64,000 nucleotides of DNA from Leptolyngbya sp. NIES-2104 (GTDB lineage: Bacteria > Cyanobacteriota > Cyanobacteriia > Leptolyngbyales > Leptolyngbyaceae). Of this stretch, positions 9,601-18,023 are shown in pieces. The position numbers and the translations under genes were made by a program. The stretch's first letter is position 1. Every line of letters starts with the position of its first letter. The stretch is taken from assembly GCF_001485215.1 (NCBI RefSeq), contig NZ_BBWW01000004.1, positions 1 through 64,000 on the forward strand, written 5' to 3'. The notes beneath the pieces are model-generated. The model did no database searches, was not told where the DNA came from, and saw only the letters and a program-made list of their open reading frames with translations.

Positions 9601-9933
9601 ACCGAGCGCCACGTTCGGGAAGGTTTAACCGAAGACGAGCTAGAACTGTTCGACCTGCTCAAAAAAGACAAAATGACCGCCGATGAAACTCAAAAAGTCA
9701 GACTAGCTGCAAAATCTCTTTTGAGCCGATTAATTGCAAATCAACCCAAAGTTTTAGTGCAGGACTGGTATAAAGACGATCAGAGTCAGCGCCGAGTGAA
9801 ATCGACGGTTGAAGAAGTTTTAGACGATAATCTACCTGGCACTTACGATCGTCTTCTATTTAAGGAGAAGTGCGATCGTGTTTTTGATCTCATTTATAGC
9901 CAAGCAAGCAAAGGGCAAAAATGGGCAGTCTAA
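6679..9933 (+). CDS. hsdR: Type I restriction endonuclease subunit HsdR (locus 1)
   Basis: A 1084-residue motor and nuclease subunit. The N-terminal PD-(D/E)XK nuclease site has Asp152 in RRPDILL and FIELK at 164-168. The translocase has Walker A GSGKS (309-313), a DEAH box (410-413), TGTP and the helicase motif with TIARANRVSS. A helical C-terminal region binds the methylase core in this family. It is intact and close to the usual length. It cleaves DNA unmodified by the locus 1 methylase and lies in the same direction as hsdM and hsdS. Confidence 0.95.
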   Translation: MPNFISEDDIEQAILRKLNQTYGFQLLNCYTVNADDLNDRSNRTDKRDVIFHDRLKAAALRLNPALPETAIDKALAILTNQRSTLSTIAANREIDGLIRNGIQIEYENAQGRTENGQVRIIDFNDPRPNGNNEFLAVSQLWIKGDRTYRRPDILLYINGLPLVFIELKNSNIKLQSAYDDNLTNYKRDIPQLFHTNAFCILSNAIETKIGSFTAAWEYFFHWLRPEDEKEKLDRDQLKESGTSLERAIDGLCALPKLLDYLENFILFHKETQKIIAQNHQFIGVNRAIESFTDRKAKEGKLGVFWHTQGSGKSFSMIFYARKIFRKLKGNFTFVVITDREDLDRQIYRNFLNTETVKKDEAAQPNNSKEMRQFLSQNKRIVFTLIQKFRYEKGKPYPKLSDRDDIIVIVDEAHRTQYKSLAENMRTGLPNANYLAFTGTPLLGKDRKTNAWFGDYVSEYNFSQSMDDGATVPLFYQKRVPEVLIQNEDLSEEFYQILEEENLDDAQQASLERKFAREVEVIKRDDRLDTIAKDIVYHFPRRGYLGKGMIVSVDKFTAVKMYDKVQHHWKAEIKNLVGRIKRSSNDIEKARLKKILDFMRETDMAVVISQENSEAETDKFAKQGLDIKPHRDRLNSVDKEGHDIEYQFKDADHPLQLVFVCSMWLTGFDVPSLSTLYLDKPMKDHTLMQTIARANRVSSHSINHVTKANGEIIDYYNVFRNMKQALAAYALGGGENLTDDDTDSPIQKKANLFTLLDDAIAQGLAFCQQHNINLESILAIQDTFRNLEQFNQFADTLLQKDEWRKAFAVYENTITSLYEACKPEILSEPRPIVFVFQYLRGVIDSIIGRANIDSVSLKIAELLDESVVADNQGLKQKEYGAEYKIVQAGKVWDLSQMNFDKLKTEFQAALYKNIEIADLRSFLEDKLNQMLQQNTTRTDFAQRLQAIIDRYNAGGSSTENYYEALVDFAENLKQETERHVREGLTEDELELFDLLKKDKMTADETQKVRLAAKSLLSRLIANQPKVLVQDWYKDDQSQRRVKSTVEEVLDDNLPGTYDRLLFKEKCDRVFDLIYSQASKGQKWAV

Positions 9934-10272
9934 CGTTACTCAGAAGCAATAATTGCAAAATCTTCATTCAGCTATCTTGTTACTTTTTCTTAAGTAATCT
10001 GAGTTTAGAATAAGGAATCGTGGAAACGCTTATAATGAGCCGAAAACGTTCGTTTGGAATGACTGATAAAACTATCCTTTTCCAAAATCGGACTTTTGAA
10101 CCAGGCTGCAAATGTCTGAAAGCCAGCCAATCTGCTTCTTCTTATTCAGAACTCAGGTTAAGTAGGTAATTGAGTGACTACTTGAGTAAATACTCAAACT
10201 CCTCTGCAAGTTTTGTTTATTGAAACTGGGTCTCTCAGCAGCAGCGAGTAGTTGGGAAGTTAACACAAATGT
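9934..10272. other. Intergenic region with TTGAGTA inverted repeat
   Basis: No gene was found here. It separates convergent hsdR and the KAP gene. At 10182-10197 TTGAGTA and TACTCAA form an inverted repeat with a two-base spacer, and TTGAGT also occurs at 10170-10175. This is the same core as the parA palindrome at 136-167, about 10 kb away, so it may be a distal binding site of the RHH partner. The rest shows no clear structure. Confidence 0.45.
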
Positions 10273-12249
10273 CTACTGCTGTTTTGCCTCTAATTGAGAT
10301 TTATCTTTTTCGAGTTTGCCGATAGCGCCATCTAGATAGTGCTGACTATATGATAATAAAACAAATCCACTGACTTTCCCTCTCTTATTTTCGACTTCTA
10401 ACTGTAGTAGATGTCGAACAGCCTTAAGCCACTCTAATTCCTCAATTAGCTTTGGGCTAATGTTCGCAAATTTATACCGTTCGCATAACGACGCAAGAAT
10501 ACGCCTTTTGTCTTCAGCATCCATTTGTAGGAATGCAGTTATGAATGCAATTGGGTCTACATATTTCAGTATTGGAAGGTCATGATACTCCTGAATGAGA
10601 ACATCCTCATGTTGATATCTACTGATGCTGATCATTCTAGAGAATTTCCAAAAATCACACTGCATAATTGTAAGCAAATCTTGACCAGCAGCAGGTAAGC
10701 CCTCCTCTTGTGCTAATTTTCGCGTTTCGTTGATATAAGAGGATAACTCTTGAAATTCCTCAAAGTCTTTTCCTTGAAAGCCAAGGCTACCATAACTATC
10801 ATCAGTTATGGAATCAATTACTGAAGGAGCAGCAATAGCAAACTGCTTATTATCTTTTAGGTAGTCGATGTAACATTTAGCATCCTTAAGAACTTCGCCC
10901 TTACTTTTGCTGTAAAGCCCAGCATCAGAAAACATAAGAAAGAGTCCAAAGACATGCTTTACTACTCCAATCTCAAGGTACTTTCTATTAGAGAAGTCTA
11001 GTTCAACGCTTCTAATAATACTCTCAAAATCGTCATCAGAAAGGTCAGTAAAATTCCAAAGCTTGACCCAGTTTGGGGTATTTTCGTTTTGGAAGTATTT
11101 GCTGTTTAATATTGACTGATTTAACTCCTCAGTATCTAAGACACCCTTATCAAAAAATGTTTGCCACCATAAATCGCTTGGAAATGGGTCGCGCAAGTTG
11201 ATCGAGGGATATCTGTTAAGTACCTCTTGAAGCGGGGTGTGCTCTTGTTTATCAACTTGGCTGACACCAAGAGATTGACTCGCAATTCGCCGACCCAGAC
11301 TAGCTGAATACGCTTCTCGTAATTTGCCGATATTTTTCGGAAGCATCTTTCCACGCTTAATCTCTATTGAAAAAGCTATCAGTAGCTTCAATAGATCCTG
11401 TACTAACTCCATTTTCTCTTTTGCTTTTTCTGGCAAAGCATTAAAAATTCTTTCAAAATCTAAAACAATCTGCTTCAAGCTTCTTAGATTTTCGTATCTA
11501 GCTTGCTCGTAGAAAAATTTTATCAGATCAGTATTATCAGATAAAATTTTTCTGGCTCTTGAATTATCTATCATAGTAACAAAGCTCTCAAGCGCACCCT
11601 CAAAATCTAGGGACACACCAAAAGTTTTACCTATCAACTTCTCTTTGATAACCTGATATTTACTGTCTTCCGCTAGTTCACCTTCATTGACGACCTCATA
11701 TCTACTATTTTTTACCAGTTCATCTTCGTTGGCGATAAGGAGCACTTTCAAGTCTTGATGTTCTACAAAGAAATTGATATACCCTAACAGATTAATCAGG
11801 TTAATCTTGCAGCGCTCCAAATCGTCGAAGATTAAGATGCTTTCATCGGCATCTCTAAGATATTCTGGCAGATTAATTTCTGGAATCTGGAGATTCAACG
11901 TTCCGTCATCTTTGTTGTCGTTATTAAGATCAATCTTTAATGCACCTTTTAGTAGACCCTTAAGAATTTTTCCTGTTATCGCCATTCCTTTTGAGGAGAG
12001 CATAGGATGTAACTGCTGAAAGAAAGCATTTTCTATCTCAGAGAAACTGGTCATTCCGTAAAGACTGATATACAGACATTTGCGATCGTTCTCTTTAAGT
12101 TTCTCTCGGTATTGATTGATAAACCATGTTTTTCCAGATCCCCACGGACCTTGTAGAAGAACTGCGAATCCAGGCGCATGGGATAAATTACAGTAATAGT
12201 CTAGATATGCTTCTATGTGCCCATTAATCGTTTGTTGCTCTTGACTCAT
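10273..12249 (-). CDS. KAP-family P-loop NTPase
   Basis: A 658-residue NTPase of the KAP type. Walker A GPWGSGKT lies at residues 34-41 and Walker B ILIFDDLERC at about 138-146, followed by LLIANEDEL in the sensor position. KAP NTPases often carry membrane segments; none is obvious here. The C-terminal 400 residues are helical with no recognised domain. KAP proteins occur repeatedly in defence islands, and this one sits between an RM locus and the mobilisation genes. It is a single gene with no obvious partner, so defence is a hypothesis only. Confidence 0.8.
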   Translation of the reverse strand: MSQEQQTINGHIEAYLDYYCNLSHAPGFAVLLQGPWGSGKTWFINQYREKLKENDRKCLYISLYGMTSFSEIENAFFQQLHPMLSSKGMAITGKILKGLLKGALKIDLNNDNKDDGTLNLQIPEINLPEYLRDADESILIFDDLERCKINLINLLGYINFFVEHQDLKVLLIANEDELVKNSRYEVVNEGELAEDSKYQVIKEKLIGKTFGVSLDFEGALESFVTMIDNSRARKILSDNTDLIKFFYEQARYENLRSLKQIVLDFERIFNALPEKAKEKMELVQDLLKLLIAFSIEIKRGKMLPKNIGKLREAYSASLGRRIASQSLGVSQVDKQEHTPLQEVLNRYPSINLRDPFPSDLWWQTFFDKGVLDTEELNQSILNSKYFQNENTPNWVKLWNFTDLSDDDFESIIRSVELDFSNRKYLEIGVVKHVFGLFLMFSDAGLYSKSKGEVLKDAKCYIDYLKDNKQFAIAAPSVIDSITDDSYGSLGFQGKDFEEFQELSSYINETRKLAQEEGLPAAGQDLLTIMQCDFWKFSRMISISRYQHEDVLIQEYHDLPILKYVDPIAFITAFLQMDAEDKRRILASLCERYKFANISPKLIEELEWLKAVRHLLQLEVENKRGKVSGFVLLSYSQHYLDGAIGKLEKDKSQLEAKQQ

Positions 12250-12388
12250 TTCTGTTTCGATTCTGTTTCATGGCGCTAGGCGTAACTATAGCAAACGTCA
12301 GAAGCAGAATTTTTAGTCTGGGTCATTCGCGATTCGACCTTGACTGTGAATTCGGCGATAATGAGTTATCGAGCCTTGGTTACTGCCC

Positions 12389-13144
12389 ATGACTGGTCAA
12401 CTTCTCAACAGTGAAGAAATCGTCACTGAGCTAGACCTCAGCCATTTGACGATCGAGGACGATACGCCCGTGGACAATCTTCAATCTGAAAAGCAGCAAC
12501 GGCTTCTCGTCGAGCCGCTCTACAGTTCTAAAGCGCTACCGTCACCGTTCCTAGCGGCTGCCAATGTTGGACTCTTTTACAAACTCAAGGGTGATCCAGT
12601 CGTACCCGACATGATGTTGAGCTTGAAGGTTCAGTGCGCGGACGACTTCTCTAAAAAACAGAATCGTTCTTATTTTGTCTGGGAATTTGGCAAACAACCA
12701 GAGGTTTGTGTTGAGATTGTCTCCAATGCGGAAGGTGATGAACTCATTCTGAGCCGAGAGTCCCAGCAAAAGGGGAAGACGACAATCAAGAAAAATCTGT
12801 ACGCTGAAATCCGCATTCCTTACTATGTTGTATTCGACCCACTGAAACAAATTCAGGGTCAGGACGAAATGAACGGAGCGCTGCTGCGGGTTTGGTTGAA
12901 TGTGGCAGGTCGCTACACCGAGTTGACTCCTCAAGCAGGAATCAATGAAGCTGGGCAATCGGTTTGGTTAGAGGAAGTGGGATTGGGACTCACGCTTTGG
13001 TCAGGGCAGTTTGAGGAAGAAGTCACGCGGCTGTGGTTGCGCTGGTGCGATCGCGAAGGACGAGTGATTCCAACCGGAGCAGAACGGGCAGATCGCCTCG
13101 CCGAACGCCTGCGGTCGATGGGAATTAACCCAGACGAAATTTGA
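12389..13144 (+). CDS. Uma2-family (DUF820) endonuclease-like protein
   Basis: A 251-residue Uma2 protein, a PD-(D/E)XK-fold family greatly expanded in cyanobacteria. Visible family features are VVPDMMLSL in the nuclease core, the PEVCVEIVS strand, IPYYVVFDP, and the C-terminal tail ending in LAERLRSMGINPDEI. Their biological role is unknown. The gene stands alone and converges with the 13146 gene, their ends being one base apart. Confidence 0.85.
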   Translation: MTGQLLNSEEIVTELDLSHLTIEDDTPVDNLQSEKQQRLLVEPLYSSKALPSPFLAAANVGLFYKLKGDPVVPDMMLSLKVQCADDFSKKQNRSYFVWEFGKQPEVCVEIVSNAEGDELILSRESQQKGKTTIKKNLYAEIRIPYYVVFDPLKQIQGQDEMNGALLRVWLNVAGRYTELTPQAGINEAGQSVWLEEVGLGLTLWSGQFEEEVTRLWLRWCDREGRVIPTGAERADRLAERLRSMGINPDEI

Positions 13145-13145
13145 G

Positions 13146-14369
13146 CTACATCTCAATCTGCAAGTCATTCTTCTGAATTCGATTATCAGTGGGGGTTGGC
13201 GTTTGCCGAGAAGATTCGATTTGTCGCTGGTTTGATCCCTGCACATCAGGAAGCAATTCTTGAGCAATTCTTCGTTCTACCTGATTGGCGGCAGCCAAGT
13301 TTTGGACTAACGACCGATCAAGTTCTTGCCCTGCTGTCCACTCCTTAGCGTTGAGCCAGTGATCGAGCGATTGAAATTCGAGGACATCTCGATCAGACAA
13401 GTAGCCCGATTTGCCTAACCCATCTATCAGCCAAGATTGAGTAATTTCATCGTAGCTAGCAGAACGATCAGTAGAAGTCATAAGCACTTCACCATTATGA
13501 TTGGCAATCCAGAGTTCATCATCCTTGGAGCGATAGCCAATAGTGTACTGCCCAACATCTTGCACTACATAGCTTTCGAGATTCGCGACGTAGTGAACAA
13601 GTCCGATCTCTTCTTGATGCGTGAGCGCTCGTTCTGCGATCAGAAGAACTTCATTTGCCCGTCGCTGCTGCTGATCCCAATAGGTCTCGTCAGGAGAATC
13701 TTCGGTAAAAGTTGTTTGGGCAGCCATTTCTTGTACTCCAAGCCAGTAGCTGATTTCACCCCACGTCTGCTCGTCCTCAGTGGTAAAGGTTAGAACAGCA
13801 TTTTCACGTTGGATACCGTATTCTCCAGTCGTATCGTCTCGACTCACAATGTAGATTGCGTCATCTACTGCAAATCGGTAACACTGCTCGGTACTTTCTT
13901 CGGAGGAGCGATAAGCAGAAGCACCTTGCTCCGCATAGAACTCAAATAAACGCTCGGCAGTAGAAAAGCTTGCCGTTATCGCTTGTGAAATTTCTGTCAT
14001 CGCTGTGGTGATTTGAATACTACTAAGATCGATGTTCTGGGGCACTTTCTGTTGATCGAGCCAACGTTCTAACTCTCGGCACTCCAGAAGCTGTTCATCA
14101 GTAATAATGTCGCTCAAATCAGAATTATATTTCTGTTCATCCCAATGAACATTCAATTGTCTCTCTGCTGATTCAATCCAAAATGCTCGATTTTGAGAGT
14201 CATAAACAAGAGAGTGATTCTCGCCGTCATACCGCCAATCTCCAACCTCGTCAATCTTCACATCTCCCTTTGCTTGAGCAACTGCAAAGGTGCGTTCTAG
14301 AATCGAACGAATCTCCTCGGCTCGGCTAATCTGCTCTTGCTGAAATTGTCGATCGTCTGCTGTGTTCAT
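13146..14369 (-). CDS. Unrecognised protein with three internal repeats, mobilisation operon
   Basis: A 407-residue acidic soluble protein of unknown function. It appears to hold three diverged units of roughly 100 residues (about 15-110, 127-215 and 238-345). Each begins with a helix (EEIRSILERTF, AERLFEFYAEQ, NEVLLIAERAL), continues with a Tyr-rich beta section (for example YTIGYRSKDDELWI), and ends in a helix with LERWLDQQ, SYWLGVQE or LDHWLNAKE. The tail is polar. ATG follows AGGAGGT by 5 bases. It starts 9 bases after the preceding gene and is probably co-transcribed with the relaxase, so an accessory role in transfer is plausible. Confidence 0.75.
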   Translation of the reverse strand: MNTADDRQFQQEQISRAEEIRSILERTFAVAQAKGDVKIDEVGDWRYDGENHSLVYDSQNRAFWIESAERQLNVHWDEQKYNSDLSDIITDEQLLECRELERWLDQQKVPQNIDLSSIQITTAMTEISQAITASFSTAERLFEFYAEQGASAYRSSEESTEQCYRFAVDDAIYIVSRDDTTGEYGIQRENAVLTFTTEDEQTWGEISYWLGVQEMAAQTTFTEDSPDETYWDQQQRRANEVLLIAERALTHQEEIGLVHYVANLESYVVQDVGQYTIGYRSKDDELWIANHNGEVLMTSTDRSASYDEITQSWLIDGLGKSGYLSDRDVLEFQSLDHWLNAKEWTAGQELDRSLVQNLAAANQVERRIAQELLPDVQGSNQRQIESSRQTPTPTDNRIQKNDLQIEM

Positions 14370-14378
14370 AACTACCTC

Positions 14379-15074
14379 CTATTTGAGTCGCTCAATTTTA
14401 ATTAGGGCATCATTGACGCGGGCGTTGATGTGATTCATTCCGATGGGACCGAACTTAATTAGAAGCCAAGTTAATAGGCTGGTCGCGATTGCAATTCTGC
14501 CCTCTTTAAAGAGAAAGCTCTTGATCGTTTTTTCGCTCTTCGGACTCTTGTTCTGATTTTTCTTCACTTGGCTCAGATCGGTCGAGAGGCTGTTGGATAC
14601 TCGCAGTATCTGGATGAGAATTTGAGGAACTGTGAACGTCTCGCCCGTTTGAGTGGTGACCAACCAGGACTTGTTTAAGTTCTGCAAACTCTGATCGGAG
14701 TTGTTGCAATGTGTTGAGATCGACTCCAATTCCCGATGGTTCTCGCTGATCAAGACCGCAATCTCGCTCTGTCCCTGTTTGAGAGCAAGCAGTGTGCTGG
14801 GTAGAGGTTTCAGCAACATAATCAGCTCGTTCAGTTGTCCAGCCGTCGCTGGCGCTGCCGCTGCTTTCATAGCTTGAGAAACTGAATCTCTTGACACTGG
14901 ATTTGGATTTCTTAAGGTTTGCGAACCGTTGGTAGAGGTGGAAGTTGGCTGATTCTTGGATTTGGGCTGCGGTTGGCTGGGGACTGACCCAGACGGCGGC
15001 TCCAGCAGAGTGGGCGGGCGTAGCGTCGATGGCGCTGCTTGTCGCTGCTGGCGTAGATCTTGAAACAAATTCAT
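14379..15074 (-). CDS. Proline-rich protein with C-terminal membrane segment, overlapping the relaxase gene
   Basis: A 231-residue protein starting MNLFQDLRQQ, with the ATG preceded by AAGGAGAGAG at a proper spacing. The first 90 residues are rich in Pro, Ser and Thr. A coiled-coil-like middle section follows (about 95-185), then one hydrophobic segment near the C-terminus (IAIATSLLTWLLIKF). Its first 569 bases overlap the 3' end of the relaxase gene in another frame. The frame is open for longer upstream, but this start has the ribosome site. It could be a small membrane-linked mobilisation accessory; no family was recognised. Confidence 0.65.
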   Translation of the reverse strand: MNLFQDLRQQRQAAPSTLRPPTLLEPPSGSVPSQPQPKSKNQPTSTSTNGSQTLRNPNPVSRDSVSQAMKAAAAPATAGQLNELIMLLKPLPSTLLALKQGQSEIAVLISENHRELESISTHCNNSDQSLQNLNKSWLVTTQTGETFTVPQILIQILRVSNSLSTDLSQVKKNQNKSPKSEKTIKSFLFKEGRIAIATSLLTWLLIKFGPIGMNHINARVNDALIKIERLK

Positions 15075-17715
15075 TGGGACTCTCTCCTTGGAGTAGTTCA
15101 AGTGGATTTTCTTTAGCTCTGGACTCTTGAGCGTTTTCGTCGAGATATCTGCGATCGCTGGCATAAATTTGAAGGTCGTACTTAGCGCGACTGACCGCAA
15201 CGTAGAAACTTTCTCGGTTGAGCGATCGGTCTTTTGATGTAGAAACAAATACGCGATCAGCCGACTTACCTTGACTGCTGTAGGTTGTAGCAACGAGAGC
15301 GTGATCGAGATGTTGAGGCTCATTGAGATCGAAACGATCGATAGTGCCGTCTCGGTTTTGCACTTGAGCAATACAACCTGAAATGCTTGTAATGAGAAAC
15401 TCCTGTCCGTTCCGTCGATTTTTGTCGTGGTCATTCTTCGACCATCGCAAGCGATCGCCTTCAGCAACCTCGATCGTCCGCTCTTCAAAAACGGCTTTCT
15501 TCTTAATTCGGTAAGGATCAACGCTGCGCCGAGTTCCATCGCTGCTCTCGAGCGTGAGCATCTCTGCGTCTTGGGCGACGATCGTGTAGAGGCTGCCCTT
15601 TCTCAGTCCCAGCCGTTGATAGTCATTGAGCGGCATCAACTTATCGCCAATCGAATAACTTCGTGCGAAGTTCATCTGTATTTGCGTCAAATCTCTCGGC
15701 TTGAGTTGGTTCACCGAAGCGGTTTTGCCCAAAGTTCCTTCAGCTTTTAGTTGCTCACGCAAGCTTTCTGTAAGTGCCTGTCGTTCTTCGTTCGTACCCG
15801 CCAACAATAAGGTGCGCTGACGTAGATCTGGTGATAGTCCGACATAATCCTGAGTAATGCGGGCAATTTTCTCAGAACGATCGGGAATAACCTGAATGCG
15901 CCCTGCTTGATCGAGCTGATCAATTCCCTGCTGAATTTGTCCCTCCGAAATCAAATCGACAGCTCGCTTTAAGTCAACGACTTTTTGCCTAAGCGATTCT
16001 TCTAAATGAACCGTCGGCATTTCATAACGCTGAAGTGATTTGAAGGGATTTCCTGCTTCCACCGCCGATAATTGACGGGTATCACCGATTAGGATCAGAC
16101 GAGCATTTTCTACAGCAGCTTTTTCTAGGAGGCTTTCTGCATCTCTAGCAGAGAGAAGACCTGCCTCATCGATAATCCAGATTTGGGAAGATTCAGCTAT
16201 TCTCTCAGAAGGCTCTGACTTGGAATTAAGAAGACTTGCAACAGTCCGGCTTTCAATCCCTGCTTCCTCACCCAGCACTTTAGCTGCCTCAGCGCTGGGA
16301 GCAAACCCTCGAATTTCAAAGCCGTATGACTGCGCGAACTCATTAATTGCTTTCACCGTATAAGACTTACCAACTCCTGCTTTGCCTTGAAACGCCATGA
16401 TCTGGTCTGTTGTTGTAAGGGCTTGAACAGCGGCTTGATATTGCCCGGTCGTCAAAGACTTTCCAGCTAAAAATTGATCAACTTCTTCGAGAAGTGCGAT
16501 CGCGCTGACTCGTCCTTGTCCCTGCCGCATTAACTCGATCGTGTGGTTTTCCCGATCGATCGCTGACTGCGTTGTGAACCGTTTACTAGCCTGGTTTTTC
16601 TTTGAATCAACCTCAATCAAGTTTGAGTTTGCGGCGATCGCTGCTTCGATTTCATCAAAGCCATATTTACCAATCTCTGATAGCACAAACTTCTCGATAT
16701 CCTCCTGTCGAAAAGCAGATTCGCGTTCAGCACAGTGAGCAATACCACAGCAAACTGCTATTTTTGTTTCTGCTTCAGTAGCCACAGATTGAATAACAGC
16801 CGATTCTTTTGGTTGTACCGGAGTAATTCCGACAGCGATCGCTTCTTCCTGCCAACGGCGAACTAGCTCTTCGCGGGGAATCTCCTGCTTCTTCGCTCGA
16901 TTGGAATGAGTAGCAATCCACTCCTTGTCTCTACTACTGGCATTAGGACCTGCTGCTTGCTTGATTTGTTGAGCGCGTTTACTAAACTGCTCCAGTTTTA
17001 GCAAGTCATAGCCTTTGAGTTCCCAGAACCCGTGAGTCTGGTCAGTGATTTCAATTTCATAGCCTAACGCTTGAACTTCTCGCGCCAGTTCATTTCGGTA
17101 GATTCGACCCATCAACATTTTGTTTGCAAAGATAGGTTCGTTTTCTAAGCTCTGCCACCGTCCGTCTGCTAATTCCTGCAAGTTGAGCGGAAGATTGTGA
17201 GTATGAAGGCTTGGATCTAGCAGTCGGCTGGCATCGTGGTCAAACTGTGCAATTAAAAGCTTTCCGGTCACGATCGCCATTCGCTCCCCAGATTTCCTTA
17301 ATCGTGTTATGGCACAACGATTCTCCAGAACTTGCATGGTGCGATCGTTGGCGCGGCGGTGAGCTTCCTCTAATCGAGAGTCACCGAACACTAAAGCTTG
17401 CATCGACACGCTTTTTGGGGCGCTAGTCGTACAGTCGATCGCCCCACGCTCGACGGGGACAAACTGCCCAGTTGCTTTCGCATTTTCCTGTTGCTTGTGC
17501 AATCTACTTTTATCTACCAATATTTCGCCTGATGGGGCACAGCCATGTAGCAGACGATCAAAAACCTTCGGATCGATCGCTCCTTTCAAATCCAACGTTG
17601 CAGCAAGTTTTCCAAACCATCGCGATCGCTGCTGACTTTCGCCATTAGTGTAATAGCCCTCGCCAGCGTAATAACTTGTGCCCATTTCGGGGCTGACATT
17701 GCTCAGGCTCAGCAT
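14506..17715 (-). CDS. MobF-family conjugative relaxase with helicase domain (TrwC/TraI-like)
   Basis: A 1069-residue relaxase that nicks oriT and unwinds the transferred strand. Candidate catalytic tyrosines lie at 15-16 and 21-22 (SYYAGEGYYT). The three-histidine metal site is H160, H171 and H173 in HDASRLLDPSLHTHN. The C-terminal RecD-like helicase has Walker A GKAGVGKS (444-451), IIDEAG (514-519) and TTYSSQGKSADRVFV with AVSRAK. The last 190 residues are low-complexity and overlap another gene. The upstream RHH gene overlaps its start by 7 bases. No mating-pore genes are visible in the window. Confidence 0.93.
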   Translation of the reverse strand: MLSLSNVSPEMGTSYYAGEGYYTNGESQQRSRWFGKLAATLDLKGAIDPKVFDRLLHGCAPSGEILVDKSRLHKQQENAKATGQFVPVERGAIDCTTSAPKSVSMQALVFGDSRLEEAHRRANDRTMQVLENRCAITRLRKSGERMAIVTGKLLIAQFDHDASRLLDPSLHTHNLPLNLQELADGRWQSLENEPIFANKMLMGRIYRNELAREVQALGYEIEITDQTHGFWELKGYDLLKLEQFSKRAQQIKQAAGPNASSRDKEWIATHSNRAKKQEIPREELVRRWQEEAIAVGITPVQPKESAVIQSVATEAETKIAVCCGIAHCAERESAFRQEDIEKFVLSEIGKYGFDEIEAAIAANSNLIEVDSKKNQASKRFTTQSAIDRENHTIELMRQGQGRVSAIALLEEVDQFLAGKSLTTGQYQAAVQALTTTDQIMAFQGKAGVGKSYTVKAINEFAQSYGFEIRGFAPSAEAAKVLGEEAGIESRTVASLLNSKSEPSERIAESSQIWIIDEAGLLSARDAESLLEKAAVENARLILIGDTRQLSAVEAGNPFKSLQRYEMPTVHLEESLRQKVVDLKRAVDLISEGQIQQGIDQLDQAGRIQVIPDRSEKIARITQDYVGLSPDLRQRTLLLAGTNEERQALTESLREQLKAEGTLGKTASVNQLKPRDLTQIQMNFARSYSIGDKLMPLNDYQRLGLRKGSLYTIVAQDAEMLTLESSDGTRRSVDPYRIKKKAVFEERTIEVAEGDRLRWSKNDHDKNRRNGQEFLITSISGCIAQVQNRDGTIDRFDLNEPQHLDHALVATTYSSQGKSADRVFVSTSKDRSLNRESFYVAVSRAKYDLQIYASDRRYLDENAQESRAKENPLELLQGESPNEFVSRSTPAATSSAIDATPAHSAGAAVWVSPQPTAAQIQESANFHLYQRFANLKKSKSSVKRFSFSSYESSGSASDGWTTERADYVAETSTQHTACSQTGTERDCGLDQREPSGIGVDLNTLQQLRSEFAELKQVLVGHHSNGRDVHSSSNSHPDTASIQQPLDRSEPSEEKSEQESEERKNDQELSL

Positions 17716-18023
17716 GGGTTTGAGATAGATTTGCGAGAGTGAATTGTTTGGGCAAGACGCTGATTAATGCGATCGATCATTGCCTGCCGCTCTAGCTTGT
17801 CTTTCTCCGAAGCTGCGTCTATCGCAATCAGCTCTAGAAGAAAGTGCATTGCATCTAGTTGGTTTTCCAAGTGCGCGATCGCAATCTGGAATTGGCGGAG
17901 GTCTTCCCACTCGCGTAATCGTGTTCGGATCACTTGAGGTACTGTTGTTCCAGCGTAACGGGCTGCCTCTTCGATTAGTCGAGCCTCCGCAGTCGGTAAG
18001 GAAACATGAAATGAGTTAGCCAT
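17709..18023 (-). CDS. RHH mobilisation accessory protein (MobC/TrwA-like)
   Basis: A 104-residue protein starting MANSFHVSLPTAEARLIEEAARYAG, a beta strand followed by two helices as in RHH DNA-binding proteins. A long helical region follows. The position directly upstream of, and overlapping, a MobF relaxase is that of TrwA-type proteins, which bind oriT, help nicking and repress the operon. The role is inferred from position and fold. The region upstream of its start is the best place for oriT. Confidence 0.75.
   Translation of the reverse strand: MANSFHVSLPTAEARLIEEAARYAGTTVPQVIRTRLREWEDLRQFQIAIAHLENQLDAMHFLLELIAIDAASEKDKLERQAMIDRINQRLAQTIHSRKSISNPC

Noticed and set aside
14379-15539. Longer 386-codon frame overlapping the relaxase
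   Set aside because: The first 155 codons lie over the conserved helicase motifs of the relaxase and look like antisense-type noise. Only the part from ATG 15074 has a ribosome site and a sensible protein, so that start was used.
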